DNA of 30,329 nt from Chara braunii (GCA_003427395.1 BFEA01000009.1:2074339-2104667), one strand, 5' to 3'. Shown: positions 1 through 10,064, counted from the first letter of the stretch. Notes: generated by a model not told the origin, from the sequence alone. Numbers and translations are program-made.

Positions 1-95
1 AGGAGTACTACGAATGAGACCTAGGCAAGGATCCGCAAAGCTTCGGCTTTCAAAAAAATGCTTTCTTGAAAAAAAGAAATTTGCGCGAAATAGAT

Positions 96-213
96 TGGAG
101 GTTCCACTTTCAGAGAAGAATACATCCAGTTTCCGAGAGTATGACAACCCCCTAATGGAGATTCGATTTTCAGAAAAGAATAAATCCAGCTTTCGAGAAT
201 ATGACCACCTCTG
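96..213. repeat. Two-copy 59-bp duplication in the leader of the left-edge element
   Basis: Positions 96-154 and 155-213 are two diverged copies of the same segment, recognisable by 'tttcagagaagaat' against 'tttcagaaaagaat' and by 'ccgagagtatgacaa' against 'tcgagaatatgacca'. The related leader of element B (around 22077-22132) has the segment only once, so the duplication happened in this copy. Confidence 0.75.
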
Positions 214-239
214 TCGTTATCCCAATATGCCTAGAAAAT

Positions 240-407
240 GAAATGCTAATATCAGAAATTTTTGGCTATTTAGAACGAAATGCTAATATAAGAGATTTTC
301 AGATAAAACGAAATGCGGCTATCAGAAATTTTCAGATATTTGAAATGCTAATATCAGAAATTTTCAGATAAAACGAAATGCTACTATCATAAATTTTGAG
401 AGATTTG
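240..407. repeat. Leader minisatellite, five units of 32-37 bp
   Basis: The word GAAATGCT or GAAATGCG recurs at 240, 277, 310, 342 and 375, each followed by a close variant of AATATCAGAAATTTTCAGAT. The equivalent leader of element B carries one such unit (near 22180). The units are A/T-rich and have no sensible reading frame. Confidence 0.8.
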
Positions 408-547
408 TTGCGAGAAAGAAAAAAAATTTGCAGAGATTTGACGGAGTCCTACTTGATTTACTAATAAACAATCAATCAATCATTCAACAATTAGTAGATC
501 GAGCAAGCTAGCTACTTGATTGGGCGGATCCTCTGATTGAGAGGTCC

Positions 548-559
548 GCTCCGATACCA
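548..559 (-). promoter_or_regulatory. Primer-binding site (initiator Met-tRNA type, variant)
   Basis: On the minus strand the sequence is TGGTATCGGAGC, three bases inside the LTR end. The usual plant gypsy PBS is TGGTATCAGAGC, complementary to the 3' end of initiator Met-tRNA; here one internal A is G. The same variant occurs in element B. Confidence 0.75.
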
Positions 560-562
560 AAC

Positions 563-1560
563 TGTCGCATACTGTAACGGTACGGACCAAAACAAGAACC
601 GACCTCTCACATAATACAAGATAGCACAACGGAAGGCTTAAATACCAATGATCCGAACAATCCGTGTTGCCATGCAGACCAAACATACATCATCATCATT
701 CCACGGTGTGAAGGGGTCTGGCGCTCACACAGGAAGAATGCGCCAGTCCCCAACTACACACAGACGAAGAAGAGAGGAAGATGGGAATGTCATCAACACC
801 AAGTCTTCGGTATAGTCCCAAATAATCCCTCGTCAAATGTCTGAATCCCAATGTCGTCGAGTCCGAAAGTCGCCATCTCTCTCTCTCGTAGTCTGTAGAT
901 ACTGAGAAGTCACGTAGCGGGAGGGTGAGGAAAAGATGGTGGACTTAAAAGAGGAAGAAGCAAAACTCTCTCTCTCTCAGTCCGATACTAACCTGTGAAG
1001 GTGGCGCCTTGTTGCAGGTACATCGAAGACGAAGCTGGAGCTATGGCACCACAGGTAAGTTTCCCAGGCCTCCGCCAACCATCTCTCTCCCTCCAACGCT
1101 ACTCTAGCTCCGACTAGCGCCCAACACTAAAGACTACTGCTAACACTGCTACTACTCCAGCAGTGCTCCTCCAGAGTGTTGCTGCCAAATCCTGAAGACT
1201 ACCGCCTGCCTCCTGCACGTGAAGTGCCTGGAAAGTTCCTATGAATTGCCACCTGACTTTCCCTGCAGCCTGTAGGGCGGGCCAGTCTTATATATTGCTG
1301 GCCCGTCCAGGAGGCTGCTCTTGCAAATGCCAAAACGTGCCAGACCCTGGCGTTGAAGTTCAAACAAAGGTTGTCTTGAAAACAAGCCCAAAATGGCCTG
1401 TGCTAAAACCCTGGTCTGGTGAATAAGTTTTTGGGCAGGTCGACTTTTTGAGTGCCTGAAAATGGCCCTCGTTTTCAGGCTTTTAGGTTGAAACGACACA
1501 TGCCCTACACCTACGGACCCCTAGTCTACCTGGTCGGGCCCTGCTGGGCCCGTTGTCGCA
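563..1560 (-). repeat. 5' LTR of the left-edge family-B element
   Basis: The inner end begins TGTCGCATAC in plus orientation, and the body aligns by eye with the 22340-23347 LTR: the 'ggcgctcacacaggaagaatg' block near 719, short CT tracts, 'tgaaggtggcgccttg' near 996, the TATA-like palindrome, and the 'gggccctgctgggcc' tail. Length is about 1.0 kb against 1008 bp for the intact LTR. The outer terminus does not show a clean ...TGCCACA end. Confidence 0.75.
1279..1304 (-). promoter_or_regulatory. Palindromic TATA-box region of the LTR
   Basis: On the minus strand an AATATATAAG core sits between arms GGGCCAG and CTGGCCC. In the two LTRs of element B the same place holds a CTATATAG core with better-matched arms. 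I infer the LTR core promoter; no transcription start can be seen. Confidence 0.5.
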
Positions 1561-2294
1561 CTTTTTCCAGTCGGGCCACTTCGGGCGACCAGAAAGCCAA
1601 CAGGCTGTCACGCAGGATTTGGATGTCATTTGCAATAAATAAAATAAATTAAATAAAGCAAATCCCTTCCTGTTGTGTGCGTCTGGCTTCGAGCGAGACC
1701 CTTCAATTGCGGTCTTCGCCGGTCCCCGGTCGAGCAAGAATCATGCAAATGTTAATCATAAAACTCTGGTATGTCATGCATGCATTAATTTGCCAATTTT
1801 CTAGTTTCGAGAACTGTGAGAAGATCATTAGAAAACACAATCATCAATCAGAGTCAAAGCAAGCGAAGCAGGACCGACTGACTCAAAGCAAAGACAAGGT
1901 CGATGATCATGTGAGAGAAGAGGAGAGCTTCTTATCACATCAAGGTCACAACGAACAGACAAACATAGAACCATTGTCTCTGTAGTGAGCTCTTTCTTCT
2001 CTCTGAAGATCATATCATACTCAGAGACCAAACAATGGATAGTATGTTGTCCAATGATCCTTGAGCGAGTCCGCATAGTGCTGACCTGTCCTTGAGAGAA
2101 GGTCTGTTGCGGCTTGTATCTGATGACCGTGCTCAAGTCATGAGTCTGCTCTGCTCGAGATATCTGCCATGCTCAAGAAGATCTTGAGTTCGCTGTCCTC
2201 AAATTACTTACTGATCTTGATACTACTTATTTATCACATGATCGGTCTTACTGAATACTAACGGCACTCACTGTATTGCTGTTGTCAGCAAGAT
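1561..2294. other. Unassigned spacer, no gene recognised
   Basis: No domain or convincing reading frame is visible. Short open frames on both strands (1677-1985 plus, 1828-2136 minus) overlap each other and have compositions unlike a conserved protein. An A/T-rich patch with AAATAAA-like words lies at 1634-1660. Confidence 0.5.
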
Positions 2295-2439
2295 TGCCTG
2301 CTGTGACCAGCATCGTTGCTGCTACCACCAGGACCTCCCGCTGTGGCCAGCATTTCCACTGCTGTCACCGGAACTGTCCGCTGTGACCAGCGTCATGGCT
2401 GCTACCACCGGGACCTCCCGCTATGGCCAGCATTGTCAC
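2295..2439. repeat. About 40-bp tandem repeat, 3.6 units
   Basis: Units start near 2295, 2336, 2377 and 2416. Each contains a CCCGCTGTGGCCAGCAT-like word followed by CACTGCTGTCACCGG- or GCTGCTACCACCGGG-like text. The alternation of the two second halves suggests an 80-bp higher-order unit. Confidence 0.75.
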
Positions 2440-2449
2440 TACACCGATT

Positions 2450-3300
2450 CTGGACTTACTGAAACTAGGAATTGGGCTCACAATGATCGGGATCACTGAG
2501 ACCGAACTGAGCCTAGTGATTGGCTCACTGAGATTGAGCCACTGGAAATGAGACTGAATTGAATTTACTGAAACTGAACTGAGAGCTGAACTTAAGAACT
2601 GAACTGAAGCTTTCCCTGAGAGCCACTCTTAGATTTGAAATCAATGCTGAGCCGAACTCGTTGATCCGAGCTTACCAAGGCGAAACTGAACTTACTGAGA
2701 TTGATTTGAGTTCTCTTTATCTGCAGCAAACTTACTGAAACTGATCTGAGTTCTCTGCTTACTGAAACTGATATGAGTTCTCTGATGCTGATTTAACTTA
2801 CAGAGGTTGAGCTCACTGAAGCTGATCCGTGCTTATTAAGATCAGACTGGGAACACGAAGTCTGGTATGAATTGCCTGAGATTGAACTGTTTTCACAGAG
2901 TCTGAAATTAACTCATTCTGAGATGAAACTGAAATCATTGCGTCTGGTCAAAGTTTTTTGAATAGATTGAAAACTGATCTGAACTTGTGGAGATTAGGTC
3001 CACCGAACTGAGCTTATTGGAACTGAGATGAAGTCGCTGATATAGCACTGAGAACTGAACTGAAACTCTTTTGAGAAACCTCACTTAGATCTTAATTTTG
3101 AAATTGGACTGTACTTGCAGAGACAAAACCAAGCTCACTGAATCTGAACTGAAATTACTGAAAGACTGAACTGATTACATCGAGTCTGCATTGAGCTCTC
3201 CAAAGACTGAATTGAACACTGGGCCAAAAAACTGCTCTGAAATCTTGCTGAAATCTGACAGGAAACTGCCCTGATTATTGATATTTGACTTGAGTTTGTC
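2450..3300. repeat. Cryptic CTGA/ACTGA low-complexity block
   Basis: For about 850 bases the sequence is a loose patchwork of CTGA, ACTGA and GAACTGA words, for example 'cttactgaaactgatctgag' and 'gagttctctgcttactgaa'. There is no long open frame. It looks like an old, point-mutated simple or short tandem repeat and not coding DNA. Confidence 0.7.
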
Positions 3301-3889
3301 ATGTTGCTGCTTCCGAGTTCCGATGAGTCTACGTCATAGCTTGAATCTGATCTCGCAGTGTGAATTGAGTTTTTAACCCTGAGTCCCCTCCTACTCTCTG
3401 GTCTGGGACTCGGAGTAAGCGGATTTTACTATTACTGCGTCTTGACAGACTTGAGACTGTAGTTCTTAGACCCCTGATCCTGAGTCTGTCAAACTGTTAA
3501 GCACTGTATCCTACTACCCTTGTCTCTGGGAGGGACTGCTGAGCATTGGCAATTCTGCCGAGTGATGCAGACTAGTGAGTCTTGCACTCTGATTAATGTA
3601 CCGGTGATAGATAATGCTTTCCAGTACTGTACTGAAGTTCCACAGAGACTGTACCTCTCACTGATCCGAAGCTCTACCGGATTCCCATCTGATTATCCAC
3701 TAGGATCCCCATGAGAACTCACCTTCAAAGTTGTAGTGTTGAGAACTGGCCTTCAAAGTTGTAGTGTTCTTCTCATTTAGATGCTGCACAGAAGCACAAT
3801 TTGACTGCGTGTGGAATAGGGATGTCGTCTCTGCACAAATACCACACGGGGACTCGATCCGCAGAGACAACAGTTCACCGTTTTCCACT
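3301..3889. other. Unassigned spacer with a short direct repeat
   Basis: No gene recognised. The 19-mer CCTTCAAAGTTGTAGTGTT occurs at about 3722 and again at about 3751. Small open frames here (3520-3714 plus, 3764-3982 plus, 3777-3980 minus) show no known motif. Confidence 0.5.
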
Positions 3890-4110
3890 CATATATTGCA
3901 CCAGTGTGTAGCCTGCACTTCCCCTTATTCGAATAATGCACAAGGGTGCAGCCTGTGCACTCCCTGCTCAAATATAACATAGCAGCGCAGCTGTGCAGAC
4001 CCTGTTCATATACAATGCAGGGAGATGCAAAATACTACCCCTATTCAATTACTGCACACGGGTGTAGTCCCTGTTTGATTACAACACAGGGGTGTGGCCT
4101 ACAGGCCACC
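3890..4110. repeat. Degenerate 36-38-bp minisatellite, block 1
   Basis: About six units follow the plan [TTCGAATA or TTCATATA] - CAACACAGGGG or TGCACAAGGG - TGCAGCCTGT - CACTCCCTG. Spacing between successive TTCRWATA words is roughly 36-40 bases. Related blocks occur at 4600-4940, 12171-12230 and 13385-13525. Confidence 0.7.
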
Positions 4111-4599
4111 AAAGTAAGACCATCTGGAGATTAAGCAGCAAAGATCTGAGCTATGAGAGTGTTTTACTGAAAGTGGGAGTGAAAGTTGCTTGCCATATCA
4201 GAACTGTTTTGCAAAGTTTCCAAATCCCGAGTTGTAGCTGAAGGAAAATCAGTTTTCCCCGAGTCTGATCTGTCTTCTGAGTTACGTCAATTTTCTGTGT
4301 ATAAACCACCCACTCTGTGCACTGTCCGCCTTTCTGAGTTAGAACTGCTTATGACGTGTCTGATCTGGCCGTCTGTGCAGAAGCATGACACACACGTTGC
4401 ATGTCCATGTCCTTTCCTCTCCTAGGCGCAGACACACTAACTGTCTTTGCATATACGCGGACTTTGCAAGGGTTCCGTTTAACTTATAATTACTGATCTG
4501 CTCCACGGGAGTAACATCCTGGTATATAGTGCTCAAATTGATCACCGAGGCATCACTTACTTCATTCCACATTTGAGTTAAGCACTAAAAAACAGTCTT
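4111..4599. other. Unassigned spacer between minisatellite blocks
   Basis: Nothing recognisable: no domain-bearing frame and no clear repeat. Open frames at 4186-4425 (plus) and 4339-4572 (minus) overlap on opposite strands and give no family resemblance. Confidence 0.45.
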
Positions 4600-4940
4600 A
4601 CCCTCTTCCATTTAATTACCGCATGAGGGTCTTGATCCAAACACTGCCCATCTGACTACTACGCTAGGGGTCCTGATTCAGTTTCTGCCCGTCCAGATAC
4701 TACACAGGGTGCAGCTCTGCCTCGCCCATGTTCGAATAGAACACGGGGTTCGGCCCTATGCAAGTCCTGTTCATGTACAGCACAAAAGGGGGGGGGGCAG
4801 TTTGCTCACCCCTTGTACTAATACAGTCCAAGGGTGCAGTCTGTACACTCCCTGTTCGAATACAACATAGTGGAACAACCCTGTTCATATACAACGCAGG
4901 GAGATGCAAAATACTTCCCCTATTCAATTACTGTGCAAGG
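4600..4940. repeat. Degenerate 36-38-bp minisatellite, block 2
   Basis: Same family as 3890-4110. The end (about 4880-4930) nearly copies 4000-4055: both contain CAGGGAGATGCAAAATACT followed by CCCCTATTCAATTACTG. A run of ten G lies at about 4789-4798. The near-identical tails suggest a segmental duplication between the blocks. Confidence 0.7.
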
Positions 4941-5639
4941 GTCCTGACTGACCACGTCTTGCCAGAGCGTATCACAATGCATGCAACGTCACCATTCACA
5001 CAGGTTATGACTCAACACACACAACACAGAATGGGGATGATATGAGAACCAAGTCGCGCAGCTTATATTATTTCAAACATGTTACAAAGAGTATCTCGAG
5101 TTCATGAATCCAAACGCTCAACAATCATGATATGTCCCTCTCTTGAACATCAGCACAATGGGGCCTGGCTGAGCCAGCGCCACCTCTCAGCAACTCGTCA
5201 AGCGCAGAACAGGTAAGTGGTCACCATAGCCAGCTCGTCAACCTGTTTTTTACTTCTCTCTCTCTCTTTCCTCAAGATCTCAGTCTCAGTCCTCTTCTCT
5301 CATCATGCATGCTCACTCCTACTTCGAGAATCTGCTCTGAATGCTACCCACTGTAGACTAACAACTAACCCTCTAACTAAGCTAGCTAGCTGGTGCAGCT
5401 ATGGCTCTCTTGCAAGCCAGCGTCGAGCTCCTTCCTCCTTCCAGCGCAGCTTCTCCTCCAGCGCTAACCCAGCTAGCCAGCGCACAAGTGCACGCAGCAC
5501 TTCCACGCTGATAATGCCAGTGGGGATCTGATGTCAAGGGAGGCTGGCCTATTGTTTTATACTGCTGGCCTGGCGAGGTCTGTATTGGCCTGTATTGGTA
5601 CTTTGAGCCTCCTTCAGTCCCAGACACAAGCAGTTAACG
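4941..5639. other. Unassigned spacer, possibly a worn LTR-like remnant
   Basis: No gene recognised. The stretch 5538-5580 (CTGGCCTATTG, then TTATACTGCTGGCC) resembles the TATA-palindrome region of the family-B LTR, and a CT-rich patch lies at 5250-5275. This could be a very diverged LTR, but the similarity is short and I cannot place termini. Confidence 0.3.
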
Positions 5640-6186
5640 GGGACCCCCACTTTTCGGCCCTGAGTAACCATGCATGATCCTGAAATTAGGGTTTCGAGGT
5701 CAAATTTTGTGTTTTTTTGGATTTTTTTTTTTGCCTGTTTTTGTTTTTCGACAAGCTTGCTGTGTGTCAAATTTGGTGTCATTAGGGTTAGTAGAATTTG
5801 TGCTGTTGATCATCCTGAAAATCCTGAAATTTCGATGAATTTTTTTTTGGCAAAATTGCCTGAAAATGCACTTTTGAGGTGCTGTTTTATGTGTTTTTAT
5901 TATTATTTTTTTGCTTTTTTTTCATAATATGTTAGTAAGAAGTGCACTCTATACATTGGTGTGGAGTTTGCTTGAAATGGCCTTATGGTTCTCTTATAAA
6001 TTGAGGTAAAAAATGAGGGCTCGGTTAACTGACTCTCAGACCCAAGCATATGTGTGTGTCCCAGTAATTTCCCCTCAGGGTTTACTGCTGCTGCGGCCGT
6101 CTGGCCTGGATTTTGGACTGGGTGTCTGAATCTAGACCCCCTATTAGACTTAGACAGAACTGGGAACCTGCCCTTTGACTTCCTTT
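5640..6186. other. A/T-rich spacer next to element A
   Basis: T-rich runs (5706-5735, 5840-5850, 5898-5930) and one AATTAGGGTTT word near 5683 are the main features. A TATAAATT word sits at about 5994. Because the right-hand LTR of element A lacks a PBS beside it, part of 5930-6186 could be the true U5 end of the left LTR, lost from the right copy; this is untested. Confidence 0.35.
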
Positions 6187-6300
6187 TGGACAGACACACA
6201 TTCTACACGAGCAGACACTCATACTGCACGAACAGACACACATATTGTACGTATAGACACACCCCTTGCTTGAACAGACATGACCTACACACCCTCTGGA
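6187..6300. repeat. 21-bp tandem repeat inside the LTR of element A (left copy)
   Basis: Four to five units of the form RACAGACACACATAYTGYACG occur head to tail; the period of 21 bases is exact for the central three. The same array is present at 11847-11960, so it was part of the LTR before insertion. Confidence 0.8.
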
Positions 6301-6511
6301 CGAACAGATGTGGCCCCCAAATCTAAATATTGCGACTGTTCGTTCAAGGGCACAACTGTGACCTTTGACATTGGCTTTTGTTTTAGTTAGGATGTGTCTT
6401 TTGACCAAGAGAACATGTCCTTTGATTTGCTTTCATGAGTTGGGCCCTGGCGAGTGACCCCTCTATATTGCATTTGCCGAACAGGGTCTGAATCGGGTAA
6501 AGGCTCTTTTA
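6187..6511 (-). repeat. 3' LTR copy of element A
   Basis: Direct repeat of 11847-12171, same orientation. Both copies begin TGGACAGAC in plus orientation and lose similarity after CTTTTA. The inner side lies 40 bases past the chromodomain stop, with only a weak purine tract (GGAGAGAG on the minus strand) before it. The minus-strand 5' terminus reads TAAAAG and not the usual TG, so that end is set by homology only. Confidence 0.85.
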
Positions 6512-6550
6512 CTCTCTCCGGCCTTAGTTCGAAGCCCTCTGAGACAACCT

Positions 6551-6910
6551 TCATCTATCTGTAATACTTATTCCTCTTCTCGCTCTTTCATATGCAGACA
6601 CAATATGAGGTGCAGAATCCATTAGTTCTTCTCGTGTGAACCAGCGATCTTCACTTGGATCCTGATAAGCGAACCTCACCTTATACTGCCGCTGTGGTCT
6701 GCCTCTACGTCCAGTTTGTAAAGTGCTTTCAGCAACAATTTTATCCACATCATATTTCCCATCCATACTAGGAGGTATCGCCGATCTGCGATTGGGAAAC
6801 AACTCATTGGTTACGCAAGGTAAGAGCTTTGAGGCGTGGAATACTGGATACGTATGTAGATGTAGAGGAATCTCTATAACATATGAAGGCCCATCCACAT
6901 CGCCAATCAC
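6551..6910 (-). pseudogene. Integrase C-terminal (GPY/F) tail plus chromodomain, element A
   Basis: This is the end of the pol polyprotein, 119 residues in the same frame as the integrase upstream, from which it is separated by a stop at 6947-6949. It starts with the tail of the GPY/F module (VIGDVDGPSYVIEI, then VFHASKLLP), followed by a linker containing PPSMDGKYDVDKIV and a chromodomain-like segment with QYKVRFAYQDPSEDRWF and a C-terminal helix. In chromoviruses this domain steers integration to marked chromatin. The aromatic cage of classic HP1-type chromodomains is not obvious, so it resembles the divergent group II type. The stop is followed by only 40 bases before the LTR. Confidence 0.85.
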
Positions 6911-6946
6911 ATCAAGAACTTGCCAAGGTCCTCTGTAGGCGGGTAG

Positions 6947-7393
6947 TCACTTCTGAGAGATGTTCTCCTCAGGAACAAACTCTTTAGGTTTAACCCACAC
7001 CAAATCACCTACAACAAATTGTGAGGGTCTTCTATGTTTATTTGCCTGCTCAACCATCTGATGTTGTGCTTTAACAATATTTTCTTTTACTTTTTCAATG
7101 TCTTTCTGATATTGAATTGCAAATTCACTAGTTCCTAGTGGAAGCTTATGTATTTGATCCGGGTTTAGTCGATCAATAGGCCTACGAGGACGCCATCCTA
7201 GATGCAACTCCATCGGAGTTTTGCATGTAGATAAATGAACAGAGTTATTGTAAGCACTAGCGACTTTGGGCAAATGTTCGCCCCAGTCAATTTGGTCAGG
7301 ACGAATATGCATGCGCAGCGTTTGCTGCAAAATCTTGTTCATTTGCTCAGTTTGGCCGTTAATCTCAGGATGTCTGCCTGAAGACATAGTCAA
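6947..7393 (-). pseudogene. Integrase core end and C-terminal part, element A
   Basis: This carries the third catalytic acidic residue of integrase in NGQTEQMN, near residue 16, then WGEHLPKVASAYNNSVH and TPMELHLGWRPR, which are standard for gypsy integrases, and the start of the C-terminal module (VVGDLVWVKPKEF). The frame continues both ways through single stops (7403-7405 TAG upstream, 6947-6949 TGA downstream, where a Trp codon would be expected). Counting through the upstream stop, the second Asp and this Glu are separated by exactly 35 positions, the DD35E spacing. Confidence 0.9.
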
Positions 7394-7402
7394 CTTAGAC
7401 CC

Positions 7403-7918
7403 CTAGACGTCTATTAGTTGCTGCCATTGTTCACTTGTGAACCTTGTGTCTCTGTCACTCACGATCGTCAAGGGATGTCCATAATCCTTTACCCAATGGT
7501 TAAAGAACTCCCGGATTACCAGTTTTGTTCTTGCTTCCGCTGGTAAAGCTATGAAGACAACATACTTACTAGATCTGTCGACGATCACCATTACTTGCGT
7601 CTTTCCATTCCTGCTTTTTATCTTGGTGTCCATAAAGTCAATGGACACAGAGTCTCCTGGACCTGTTGGAATAGGCAAAGGCTTAAGTAAACCAAGGGGA
7701 GGCTGTGTGGTGCTCTCATTTCTTTGGCACACTTGACAACCCTGCACGTATGCAATGCAGTCTGGTTTCATGCGAGGCCAGGTGTAGGAACGCACAAGAT
7801 TCGCATTTCTCCACCCAAAATGACCCTTAGTGTCATGACATTCCCCTAAGATCAAACTCGTGATCTCTTCCACATTCGGAATACAAAGCCTGTTATGCAC
7901 ATCAGTCCTTTCAAACAA
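7403..7918 (-). pseudogene. Integrase zinc-binding and catalytic N-half, element A
   Basis: The HHCC zinc-binding module is visible: HDTKGHFG supplies the two His and GCQVCQ the two Cys. The catalytic core follows, with the first Asp in VSIDFMDTK and the second in IVSDRDTRF. Integrase joins the cDNA ends to host DNA inside the pre-integration complex. The segment ends at a TAG (7403-7405), and a TAA at 7961-7963 separates it from RNase H; both sit in the same frame, so the damage is by point mutation only. Confidence 0.92.
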
Positions 7919-7960
7919 CAGTCCATGTGTGATACGATAGTTAGGAAACTCTGCTGGCGC

Positions 7961-8353
7961 TTATTGTACACGCTTAAGCATAGTGTCATAAACAGGATCA
8001 GTGGAATACGCATTCCTAAATTTTTCTTGCAAATCGGTGCCCACGTCTATGTATGTTACAATGGCACCAAAGAAATCTGATCTTCGACTCAATGCATCGG
8101 CAACAACGTTATACTTATCCTTGACTGGCTTCAGCTCAAAATCATATTGATCAATCTCTGCGGCCCACCTAGTCAACTTAGGTGTCATCCGAGCCTGCAG
8201 TTTAAGCCAGCGAAGTGTTTCATGATCCGAATGTACCTTGAAGTGGCGTCCTAAGAGATAGTGTCGCCAGTGATCCAAAGCTTCCCGGGGAGCATATAAC
8301 TCTCTCTTATATGTAGAAGCGGCGACCTTCTCGTTAGGCAGTCGTCGGGACAT
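7961..8353 (-). pseudogene. RNase H domain, element A
   Basis: This continues the reverse transcriptase frame after one stop (8369-8371). Visible motifs are the catalytic Glu region (YKRELYAPREALDHWRHYL), the HSDHETLRW motif with its Asp, and the closing VVADALSRR. The first catalytic Asp lies upstream in [10 protein letters not shown], in the reverse transcriptase segment. RNase H removes the RNA template strand during reverse transcription. The remaining tail runs toward the integrase spacer and ends at TAA 7961-7963. Confidence 0.92.
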
Positions 8354-8368
8354 AAATTCTACAGGCCC

Positions 8369-9397
8369 TTATCCATTTCCATCGTCTTGTTGGTGTACAA
8401 CGCCTATCCCGTATTGACTGGCGTCAGTTGTGACCACGAAGGGCAATGAAGGGTCAACAACTTTCAAAATCGGGTAGTTAATTAGACATTTCTTCAGACG
8501 TTTAAACGAAGTTGTACAATCTGAATCCCACTTCCAAATGTTTTTTTTTTTAAGTAATCTGCGAAGGGGCGCAACAATTATCGTGAAATGTTTCACGAAC
8601 TTCCGATAATAATTGGCTAGCCCAAGGAACGACCGCAACTCAGTCAAAGTGCGGGGGGTAGGCCAATCGCGAATTGCCGCAATTTTCGTGTTTATCGGTT
8701 TGATTCCATCACCATCCAGCACATGCCCTAGATACAAAACCTGACGCTTAGCCCATTCACACTTCTTTGGGTTTAACTTTAGCTTTGCCTCACGCAATTT
8801 ATTTAGCACAAGTCGAAGGTGTTCAGAATGTTCTTTCAAATCCTTACTAAAAACCAAAATATCATCCAAGTAAACAATGACAAACTTGTCAAGCCACTCG
8901 CGAAAGAGTTCGTTCATAGTTCTTTGGAAGGTTGCAGGGGCATTCGTAAGACCAAAGGGCAACACAATGAACTCATAGTGCCCATACCTCGTTCGAAAGG
9001 CAGTTTTGTATTGGTCTTCATGCTCTACCTCAATCTGATGGTAGCCAGATTTCAAATCAATTTTCGTGAAGTATTTGCAACCTTGCACACGATCCAGCAG
9101 ATCATCTATCCGCGGTAACGGCTCGGCGTTCTTTACAATTTCATTCAATTTCCTATAATCTATACACATGCGTACCCCGCCATCCTTCTTAGGCACAAAT
9201 AATACAGGCGCACCATAGGGCGAGGAACTAGGCCTAATCCATCCCTTTTCCAACAATTCATTAAGCTGGGATCGCAGTTCATTCAACTCTTTAGGTGACA
9301 TTCGGTAGATAGCCCCCTTAGGAATCGAACTCCCTGGGATAATGTCTATGCGATGTTTAATGGGTCTCTCAACCACACCGCTTGGGGCCTCTGTCAC
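8369..9397 (-). CDS. pol: Reverse transcriptase of element A (open segment of broken pol)
   Basis: The 342-residue open segment covers the complete reverse transcriptase palm and fingers: [67 protein letters not shown], and the active-site box [13 protein letters not shown] with both Asp intact, then the thumb and the start of RNase H ([10 protein letters not shown]). It copies element RNA into cDNA in cytoplasmic particles. The first in-frame ATG lies within the domain lead-in and is not a real start: the protein is part of a polyprotein whose frame shifts at about 9450-9465. It ends at TAA 8369-8371, where RNase H continues in frame. This is the best-preserved gene in the window. Confidence 0.95.
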   Translation of the reverse strand: MTEAPSGVVERPIKHRIDIIPGSSIPKGAIYRMSPKELNELRSQLNELLEKGWIRPSSSPYGAPVLFVPKKDGGVRMCIDYRKLNEIVKNAEPLPRIDDLLDRVQGCKYFTKIDLKSGYHQIEVEHEDQYKTAFRTRYGHYEFIVLPFGLTNAPATFQRTMNELFREWLDKFVIVYLDDILVFSKDLKEHSEHLRLVLNKLREAKLKLNPKKCEWAKRQVLYLGHVLDGDGIKPINTKIAAIRDWPTPRTLTELRSFLGLANYYRKFVKHFTIIVAPLRRLLKKKNIWKWDSDCTTSFKRLKKCLINYPILKVVDPSLPFVVTTDASQYGIGVVHQQDDGNG

Positions 9398-9836
9398 CTC
9401 TGTGAACTCTTTTAGAAGTAGTTCGATTTTTGGTGACTTGGGCTCTTCCTTAAACTTCCCCCTCTTTTACTGGGCGCACATATGCCACAAAGACTTGATC
9501 ATACAAGTTATATTTCTTGACATGGCGAGCGAGCGCTGGGGCACTCATACAACAATGAGCCAAGCTGCTTTCCTTACCTGATTCATGAAATAGGCGGATT
9601 CTCTTCTTTCCACCTTGCGGACTAGGGAGCCAACACTCATGATCCCTCATCTGTATGTCCGCATTTGCAGCTTCCCCCTAATCCATACCTAAAAGAATGT
9701 CAAAAGGAAGATTATCTTCCACCAAGAGAGTCAGAGAGTGGAGAATGCGTTCCACCTTCCCCTCTGCTTTGAGGCGGAAGTATATCTTAACCCCTTCAAC
9801 ATATCTATCCATTACCGTTACTGTACTATTAGCTAA
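9398..9836 (-). pseudogene. Protease C-terminal part and PR-RT linker, element A
   Basis: Reading on from the protease frame through TAA 9837-9839, the frame gives VEGVKIYFRLKAEGKVE and then NLPFDILLGMD, the ILG-type motif that ends retropepsin folds. TAG at 9678-9680 follows, then a linker ending KEGEV at 9450. A one-base shift near 9450-9465 leads into the reverse transcriptase frame, where [12 protein letters not shown] begins. The linker has no recognised domain. Confidence 0.75.
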
Positions 9837-10049
9837 TTAACTCACTACGGGCTCAGCCAATTGCTTTACCTTAAGTCCGAGACGCAACTTTTGCAAACCT
9901 TTCTTACTTATATAGCTACATGTAGATCCACTATCTATCATTCCCCCAACTCTTACTTTATTCACTTCTAGATCTGCAATTATTAACTGTCCTTTACGTT
10001 TTTTCATTTCAGCCCAGGCTTGGCGACGAGAGGCCAACTCATCACCCAC
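9837..10049 (-). pseudogene. Retropepsin-type protease, N-terminal part, element A
   Basis: The aspartic-protease active site is visible as GGMIDSGSTCSYISKKG, with the DSG triad typical of gypsy elements and the catalytic Asp near residue 40. The enzyme would cut the Gag-Pol polyprotein as a dimer. The frame upstream is interrupted by a TGA at 10062-10064 and then reaches back to the KREQPV start overlapping the end of gag. The GTG chosen as start by simple ORF finding is not meaningful. Confidence 0.85.
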
Positions 10050-10064
10050 CCCAGCGAGGGATCA

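Larger units (their letters stand above)
1..1560 (-). mobile_element. Family-B LTR retrotransposon, 5' end only (left-edge copy)
   Basis: On the minus strand this reads as a 5' LTR (about 1560 down to 563), a primer-binding site (559-548) and an untranslated leader (547-1) that leaves the window before any gag. The whole stretch parallels 21990-23347, the 5' end of element B: same LTR start (TGTCGCATAC here, TGTTGCATAC there), same PBS, same sentence of leader sequence. It is clearly more diverged than the two LTRs of element B are from each other, so it is a separate, probably older insertion. Its internal genes must lie to the left of the window if they survive. The outer LTR end is blurred; 1560 is placed where similarity to the intact LTR fades. 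Confidence 0.8.

Noticed and set aside
1600-1625. GGATTTGGATG next to CACGCA as the LTR end and target site, similar to GGATTTGATGG after 23347
   Set aside because: The resemblance is short and the left LTR end cannot be aligned there; a shared target site for two insertions is unlikely without more evidence.
6187-6300. CRISPR-like array
   Set aside because: Units are contiguous 21-bp tandem copies without unique spacers, inside an LTR of a eukaryotic element.
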